A stretch of DNA of 5,487 bases from DATDYW01 sp964574865. GTDB taxonomy: Bacteria > Patescibacteriota > Minisyncoccia > Phycocordibacterales > JAACPR01. The notes below the pieces were generated by a model. That model was not told the DNA's origin. It made no database searches and worked only from the letters and a program-made list of their open reading frames with translations. Numbering within the stretch: the stretch's first letter is position 1; every line of letters begins with the position of its first letter. Location of the stretch: positions 1 to 5,487 of the forward strand of contig CAZNOT010000035.1 in assembly GCA_964574865.1 (NCBI GenBank), given 5' to 3'. The translations under genes were made by a program, and so were the position numbers. Positions 3,264 through 5,487 of this stretch are shown piece after piece.

Positions 3264-5459
3264 CTACGCCGCCTTTTTCTTTTTCCAGCCGCCGCGCGTT
3301 TTCTTTGGTTCCGCGAGGAGGGCGAGCGCTTGCTCGAGCGTGATGGTGTACACGTCGAGCGGCGGCTTGATCGAGCGGAAGTCGCCGTCGCAGCCGACGT
3401 ACGGGCCGAAGCGGCCGATAGTGGCGGTGACGGTTTTCTCGTTCGCGGGGTTGAGCCCGAGGTCGCGCGGCAGCTCGAGCCATTTGAGCGCGCCCTCGAG
3501 CGTCACGTCGTCCAGGCTGGTCTCCTTCGGAACGCTCGCGCGGCGCGGCTTCTTCGCGCCCTTCTTCTGCTTGCCCGCTGGCGCCTCGCCGACCTGCACG
3601 TACGGGCCGAACCGGCCGTCGAGCAGGAACACGGTCTCGCCGGTCGCGGGGTACTCGCCGAGCGCTTTCGGGCCCGTCTTCTCGAGCACGGTGCCGTCCT
3701 CGCGCAGCGCGCCCATGCACTCGGGGAAGTTCTCGCACGAGAGGAACTTGCCGGTGCGGCCGAGTTTCACGCGCGTCGGGCCGCCGCAGATCGGGCAGGG
3801 GAAGGCGCCCTCGCCGAGGTCGTTAGCGCGCGTCTTCTCCTTGGCGACGGCGCCGAGATCTTTCTGGAAGCGCGTGTAGAACTTGGAGAGCGTCGGCGCG
3901 TACTCGCGCGAGCCGTCGGCGATTTGGTCTAGCTCGTTCTCCATCTCGGCGGTGAGCTCGTCGCCCGCGTACGCGGGGAGCTTCTCGGTGAGGTAGTCTG
4001 AGACGACGATGCCGAGGTCGGTCGCGGCGAGCGAGCGCGCCTCGCGGGTGACGTACTCCCGGTCGACGATCGTCTTAATGATGGACGCGTAGGTCGACGG
4101 CCGGCCGATGCCGCGCTTGTCGAGCTCGCGCACGAGCCCGGCCTCGGAGTAGCGGGGCGGGGGAGTTGTCTGCTTCTCCTCGAGAGTGGCGGAGACGGCG
4201 ACGAGCGTGTCGCCCGCGGCCACCTCCGGCAGCTCCACGTCCTCGCCGCGCGCCTCGGAATCGACGGTGAGCCAGCCGGCCGAGAGCACGCGCGAGCCGT
4301 TCGCCGAGAACGCGGGCAGGTCGCCGGCGCACTTCGCCGTGATCTTCGTGCGCAGCGTCTTCGCGTCCGCCATCTGCGAGGCGACGGTGCGGCGCCAGAT
4401 TAGGTCGTAGAGCTTCTTCTGGTCGGCGTCGGCGCCGGCGGACTTGGCGGCGATCTTGGACGGGCGAATCGCCTCGTGCGCCTCCTGCGCGTTCTTGGCT
4501 TTGGACGCGAACGCGCGCGCCTCGAGCATCGCCGCGCCGTGCTCCTTCGTGACGAGCGCCGCGATCTGTGCGGCCGCCTCCTTCGAAAGGTTCACCGAGT
4601 CGGTGCGCATGTAGGTGATGTGGCCGGCCTCGTAGAGGCGCTGCGCGAGCTGCATGGTGCGCGACGGCGAGAGGCCGAGGCGCGTGGACGCGGCCTGCTG
4701 GAGCGTCGACGTGGTGAAGGGGGCCTTCGGCGCGCGGGCCACCTCGGTCTCCTTCACGTCCTCGACCTTCCAGGGGCCTTTTTCTGCAGCGGCTAAAATT
4801 TTCTCGGCGGCGGCCCGGTCGCGCGGCTCTTCCTCGCAGGCGAGCGTCATTTTTTCACCCTTCGGCGTCTTCGCCTCGGCGGAAATCGTGAAGTAGCCTT
4901 CCGGCACGAACGCGCGAATTTCCTTCTCGCGCTCGACGATGATGCGCAGCGCCGGCGTCTGCACGCGGCCGGCCGAGAGGCCGTAGCGAATCTTCTTCCA
5001 GAGGAGGCCCGAGAGGTCGTAGCCCACGAGCCGGTCGAGGACGCGGCGCGCCTCCTGCGCCTGGCGGAGGTGCTGGTCGATCTTGCGCGGGTGCTCGAGC
5101 GCCTCGCGGATCGCGGCCTCGGTGATCTCGTGGTACGTGACGCGCTCGGGGTTCTTGAGCTTCGCCGCCTCGGCGATGTGCCACGCGATCGCCTCGCCCT
5201 CGCGGTCGGGGTCGGTCGCGAGCACGATGCGGCTCGCGGTCTTGGCACGCGCCTTGATGTCGGCCACGACGTGCTCCTTGCCCGGCGTGATCTCGTAGTG
5301 CGGCACGAAGCCGCCCTCGATGTCGACGGCTTTCTTGGACGACTTGGGCAAATCGCGGATGTGGCCCACGGACGCCACGACGTCGTAGTCCTTGCCTAGG
5401 TACTTGCCGATGGCCTTCGCCTTCGCGGGCGACTCGACGATGAGGAGGGTTTTTGACAT
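3264..5459 (-). CDS. topA: DNA topoisomerase I (type IA), 731 aa
   Basis: TopA relaxes negatively supercoiled DNA by passing a strand through a transient single-strand break held by a 5'-phosphotyrosine. The N-terminal TOPRIM domain carries VESPAKAK with Glu9 and Lys13, and DPDREGEAIAWH with Asp83, Asp85 and Glu87 as the metal-binding acids. SAGRVQTPALR is at 162-172. The active-site segment GHITYMRTDS (279-288) has Tyr283 as catalytic residue and Arg285 beside it. GIGRPSTYA (450-458) is the conserved late core motif. One C4 zinc finger follows (Cys555, Cys558, Cys575, Cys581). Two TOPRIM C-terminal repeats are seen, each with GRFGPYV (615-621 and 682-688). The end is Lys-rich (KKKKAA). E. 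coli TopA has 865 residues and a different tail, and the two-repeat form is common outside Gammaproteobacteria. The start is the first ATG. TAGAAT upstream implies a leader of only a few bases, and no Shine-Dalgarno is seen. All catalytic residues are present, so it should be active. It is convergent with the HAD-like gene. Confidence 0.97.
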   Translation of the reverse strand: MSKTLLIVESPAKAKAIGKYLGKDYDVVASVGHIRDLPKSSKKAVDIEGGFVPHYEITPGKEHVVADIKARAKTASRIVLATDPDREGEAIAWHIAEAAKLKNPERVTYHEITEAAIREALEHPRKIDQHLRQAQEARRVLDRLVGYDLSGLLWKKIRYGLSAGRVQTPALRIIVEREKEIRAFVPEGYFTISAEAKTPKGEKMTLACEEEPRDRAAAEKILAAAEKGPWKVEDVKETEVARAPKAPFTTSTLQQAASTRLGLSPSRTMQLAQRLYEAGHITYMRTDSVNLSKEAAAQIAALVTKEHGAAMLEARAFASKAKNAQEAHEAIRPSKIAAKSAGADADQKKLYDLIWRRTVASQMADAKTLRTKITAKCAGDLPAFSANGSRVLSAGWLTVDSEARGEDVELPEVAAGDTLVAVSATLEEKQTTPPPRYSEAGLVRELDKRGIGRPSTYASIIKTIVDREYVTREARSLAATDLGIVVSDYLTEKLPAYAGDELTAEMENELDQIADGSREYAPTLSKFYTRFQKDLGAVAKEKTRANDLGEGAFPCPICGGPTRVKLGRTGKFLSCENFPECMGALREDGTVLEKTGPKALGEYPATGETVFLLDGRFGPYVQVGEAPAGKQKKGAKKPRRASVPKETSLDDVTLEGALKWLELPRDLGLNPANEKTVTATIGRFGPYVGCDGDFRSIKPPLDVYTITLEQALALLAEPKKTRGGWKKKKAA

Positions 5460-5469
5460 TAGCTAGGGC

Positions 5470-5477
5470 ATTCTATA
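5470..5477 (-). promoter_or_regulatory. -10 element of the topA promoter
   Basis: On the minus strand TATAGAAT (5477 to 5470) contains TAGAAT, a 5 of 6 match to TATAAT. The predicted start is near 5463, about 4 nt before the ATG at 5459 (about 6 nt if TATAGA is the hexamer). The -35 would fall beyond the end of the window, so this call is partial. Confidence 0.55.
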
Positions 5478-5487
5478 GCGCACATCT

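Noticed and set aside
3274..3284. TTTTTCTTTTT on the plus strand, downstream of the 10-bp hairpin, as a further terminator tail
   Set aside because: It is the complement of the Lys codons of the KKKK tail of TopA and is separated from the stem by 11 GC-rich bases, so it does not form a normal terminator.
3237..3932. A plus-strand frame opposite the end of topA
   Set aside because: Low-complexity Arg/Ala/Glu/Leu product without recognisable motifs; the opposite strand encodes the intact zinc finger and TOPRIM C-terminal repeats of TopA.
1..5487. CRISPR array, insertion sequence, att site, toxin-antitoxin pair or phage genes
   Set aside because: No regularly spaced repeats, no transposase or integrase motifs, no target duplication, and no tRNA 3'-end duplication were seen on reading both strands.

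Overview
The window is a GC-rich (by eye about two thirds G+C, not counted) bacterial chromosomal segment. It has housekeeping content and no sign of a mobile element, phage or CRISPR array. It holds one tRNA gene (tRNA-Leu, anticodon CAA, minus strand), four plus-strand protein genes and one convergent minus-strand gene. Only two protein genes have secure functions: a chromosomal ParB-family segregation protein and a type IA DNA topoisomerase I (TopA). A third encodes a compact HAD-fold protein. The other two are orphans I do not recognise.

Organism: the ParB sequence (central helix-turn-helix, then the C-terminal stretch with GGKIHIDFFSDEDL) and the 731-residue TopA with one C4 zinc finger and two TOPRIM C-terminal repeats resemble, from memory, proteins of Candidatus Patescibacteria (Paceibacteria/Parcubacteria) with unusually high GC. 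This is an inference from recollection and needs a database search. The bacterial assignment itself is secure.

Layout: (1) 29-157, tRNA-Leu and its terminator on the minus strand. (2) 158-261, a divergent intergenic region with two GC hairpins in the tRNA leader and an AT-rich promoter island. (3) 262-765, a very basic hypothetical protein followed by a terminator. (4) 859-1869, parB. (5) 1964-2578, a hypothetical protein with its own promoter and terminator. (6) 2658-3188, the HAD-like protein with its own promoter and terminator. (7) 3264-5459, topA on the minus strand, convergent with the HAD gene. Its 3' end is separated from that gene by two back-to-back hairpins.

How it works together: the genes look mostly monocistronic. 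A promoter-like element lies just upstream of each plus-strand protein gene. Factor-independent terminators follow the tRNA and three of the protein genes; parB lacks an obvious one. ParB and TopA both act on the nucleoid (segregation and supercoil relaxation), but nothing shows that the five proteins form one system.

The most interesting signal is regulatory. For every protein gene the predicted transcription start falls within about 0-6 nt of the start codon, with no Shine-Dalgarno at the chosen starts, so the locus looks like a run of leaderless mRNAs. The terminators also share a distinctive TTTTCTTTT tail, twice inside an identical 19-bp repeat. I did not find a convincing new multi-gene system.
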